Assembly (NCBI GenBank): GCA_934162925.1
Contig: CAKPJR010000017.1
Span: forward strand, 1 to 14,591
Length of the DNA: 14,591 nt
Direction: 5' to 3'
From: an uncultured Clostridia bacterium
GTDB taxonomy: Bacteria; Bacillota; Clostridia; TANB77; CAG-508
The notes beneath the pieces are model-generated. The model saw only the letters and a program-made list of their open reading frames with translations, was not told the DNA's origin and ran no database searches. Made by a program: the position numbers and the translations under genes. Shown here piece by piece: positions 12,807-14,591 of this stretch. Each line of letters opens with the position of its first letter. Position 1 is the stretch's first letter.

Positions 12807-14591
12807 TTATTTTCTACTAAATTTGCGTTCTATTTCATACTTGCTCATTTTTATTGCTGTTGGTCTTCCATGTGGGCAAGTAAATGGATTTCTTAGAACT
12901 AACAATTGTTTCATTAAATTGTCAACTTCTTCTTTAGTTAGTTTCATATTAGCTTTTACTGCTGCTTTGCATGCTACAGTGCTTATAAATTTTTCTTCTT
13001 TCTCTTGAGTAGCTGTTATTGCTACTGTATCTATTTCATCTAATAGTTGTAAAAACAATTCTTTTGTATCTAGTTCCATACATAAAGATGGAACTCCTAT
13101 CAATCTTATTGTGTTTTCCCCAAACTCTTCAAATATAAATCCTGCTTTTTTAAATAACTCTGTATTTTCTCTTACTATGTCTTTTTCTTTATGTGATAAA
13201 TTTATAATGTCTGGAAGTAACATTATTTGAGAATCTTTTTCTTCATCACTATAAAAGTTTTTCTTTACTTTTTCATACATTATTCTTTCATGTGCTGCAT
13301 GTTGGTCTATTATATATATTTCATCTTTTATTTCTATGACAATATAAGTTGAAAATAGTGCTCCTATATATTTGTAATTTGGTATTGATGTGTATTCTTC
13401 CTTCTCTTCAAAAACAGACATATTCTTGGCTGAGCTTAAATCTATACTTGGAGTTTTAATTTCTGTTTTATTTTCTTCTGCTTCTGGTAATTTTCCAAAA
13501 GTTTTTACATACATCTCATTAAAATCTTGTTTGACATTTTTAGTTTCTTCTATTCCCTTATCCATATCTCTTTGTATGTTTAGTATTTCCGCCATTTTAC
13601 CAACTTGTTCTTCGGTTGGTATTTTAAATTCTTTATTAATATTATTGTTATTTTCTAAATTATTCTTACTATTATATAAATCTTGTATTGTGTTTTGACC
13701 ATTATTATCATTTATTATTTCTTCTTCTGTATTTTTTTTCTTAAATAAGTTTATAAAACTTGGAATTTTTGCTGTTTGGCTTTTAATGTCCTCTTTTTCC
13801 TCACTAATATTTTGTTTATCATTTACAATTGTACTATTATTTAAGCTTTCATTATTTTGTTCAATGGTCTTTTCTGGATCTTTTATTAATTCTTCTTTTA
13901 ATAAACTTTCTTTAATAGCATGATAAATAGCCTTAAATACTTTTTGCTCTTCAGACCATCTTATTTCTAGTTTTGTCGGATGCACATTTACGTCTATTTT
14001 TTTAGGTTCAATTTCAACATTTAAAACTAAAAATCCATATTTTCCAATTGTAAGTAATCCTTTAAAAGCCTGTTCAGCAGCAGCTGATAAAGTTTTATCT
14101 TTTATATATCTTCTATTTACAAAAAACAATTGGTAACTTCTGTTTCCTCTCGCTATTTCTGGCTTTCCTACTACGCCACTTACTTTTATGTCTTCATATT
14201 CATAAGATACATCTATAACTCCTTCTGCAATTTCTTTTCCATATATGCTATAAACTACATTTTTTAATTCTCCTGTTCCTGTTGTTTGTATAACAGTTTT
14301 ATTACCATTTATTAACTTTATTGCAATTTGTGGGTTTGCTAGTGCTATTCGTGTTATTACATCTTCTATGTATCCAGCTTCTGTAAAGTCTTTTTTCAAA
14401 AATTTATATCTCACAGGAGTATTAAAAAATAAATTTTTGACTGTTATAGTTGTACCAATAGTTGCTGCAATTTCTTGAGATTCTAAAACTTTTCCACCTT
14501 CTACTACGATCATGTTTCCACTTTCTTCTTTTTCTGTTCTTGATATCATCTCTACATTTGCAATTGCGGCAATACTAGCTAAAGCCTCTCC
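12807..14591 (-). CDS. mutL: DNA mismatch repair protein MutL, N-terminus outside window
   Basis: The frame stays open to the right edge, beginning GEALASIAAIANVEMISR, the end of the GFRGEALxSI ATP-lid motif, so roughly the first 90-100 residues are missing. In the 594 visible residues: GTTITVKNLFFNTPVRYKFLK and FVNRRYIKDK, then VNVHPTKLEIRW close the GHKL ATPase half. A linker rich in N, E and K (about 235-380) follows. The C-terminal half has the endonuclease motif DQHAAHERIMYE, ACKAAVKAN and the metal site CPHGRPT, so this is a nicking MutL, as in bacteria without MutH. It ends FSRK just before miaA. Confidence 0.95.
   Translation of the reverse strand, partial: GEALASIAAIANVEMISRTEKEESGNMIVVEGGKVLESQEIAATIGTTITVKNLFFNTPVRYKFLKKDFTEAGYIEDVITRIALANPQIAIKLINGNKTVIQTTGTGELKNVVYSIYGKEIAEGVIDVSYEYEDIKVSGVVGKPEIARGNRSYQLFFVNRRYIKDKTLSAAAEQAFKGLLTIGKYGFLVLNVEIEPKKIDVNVHPTKLEIRWSEEQKVFKAIYHAIKESLLKEELIKDPEKTIEQNNESLNNSTIVNDKQNISEEKEDIKSQTAKIPSFINLFKKKNTEEEIINDNNGQNTIQDLYNSKNNLENNNNINKEFKIPTEEQVGKMAEILNIQRDMDKGIEETKNVKQDFNEMYVKTFGKLPEAEENKTEIKTPSIDLSSAKNMSVFEEKEEYTSIPNYKYIGALFSTYIVIEIKDEIYIIDQHAAHERIMYEKVKKNFYSDEEKDSQIMLLPDIINLSHKEKDIVRENTELFKKAGFIFEEFGENTIRLIGVPSLCMELDTKELFLQLLDEIDTVAITATQEKEEKFISTVACKAAVKANMKLTKEEVDNLMKQLLVLRNPFTCPHGRPTAIKMSKYEIERKFSRK

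Overview
The window is AT-rich, and every convincing gene lies on the minus strand. Gene content, strong AGGAGG-type ribosome binding sites and the cluster orders (mutL-miaA, sepF-divIVA, pth followed by an RNase E/G-type gene and rimO, and a class III fructose-1,6-bisphosphatase) point to a low-GC Firmicute, most likely an anaerobic Clostridia member. I cannot name the species.

Reading in the direction of transcription (right to left): mutL (its start lies beyond the right edge), miaA and a HlyD-like membrane protein form one run. sepF then has its own good promoter and is followed by divIVA and a terminator. A second promoter drives pth, an RNase E/G family gene, rimO, a gene of unknown function and fbp. 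A 579-base gene-free stretch (3140-3718) packed with palindromic repeats follows. After it come a secreted or surface pilin-like protein gene with a terminator, an HD-domain hydrolase plus a DUF2238/YjdF-like membrane protein with a terminator, and finally feoA-feoB for ferrous iron uptake, with feoB running off the left edge.

The most striking observation concerns fbp and miaA. Each is split by exactly one extra base, and skipping that base (+1) restores a full-length conserved protein: about 655 aa for Fbp and 306 aa for MiaA. In both genes the extra base is a C, the in-frame codon at the break is CGG, and the codon read after skipping is GGA (Gly). I checked by eye every CCG on the plus strand inside the annotated genes. 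CGG occurs in frame nowhere else in roughly 4,400 codons, whereas CGA, CGC and CGT each occur. This suggests that CGG may be an unassigned or hungry codon at which ribosomes shift +1, or that CGGA is read as a four-base glycine codon. The alternative is a coincidence of two mutations or sequencing errors.

Further points of interest are a nest of unrelated inverted repeats upstream of the pilin-like gene, a 12-bp hairpin next to that gene's ribosome binding site, a compositionally different C-terminal segment in the pilin-like protein that resembles a variable lectin-like region, and an RNase E/G protein that ends before the usual zinc-link.
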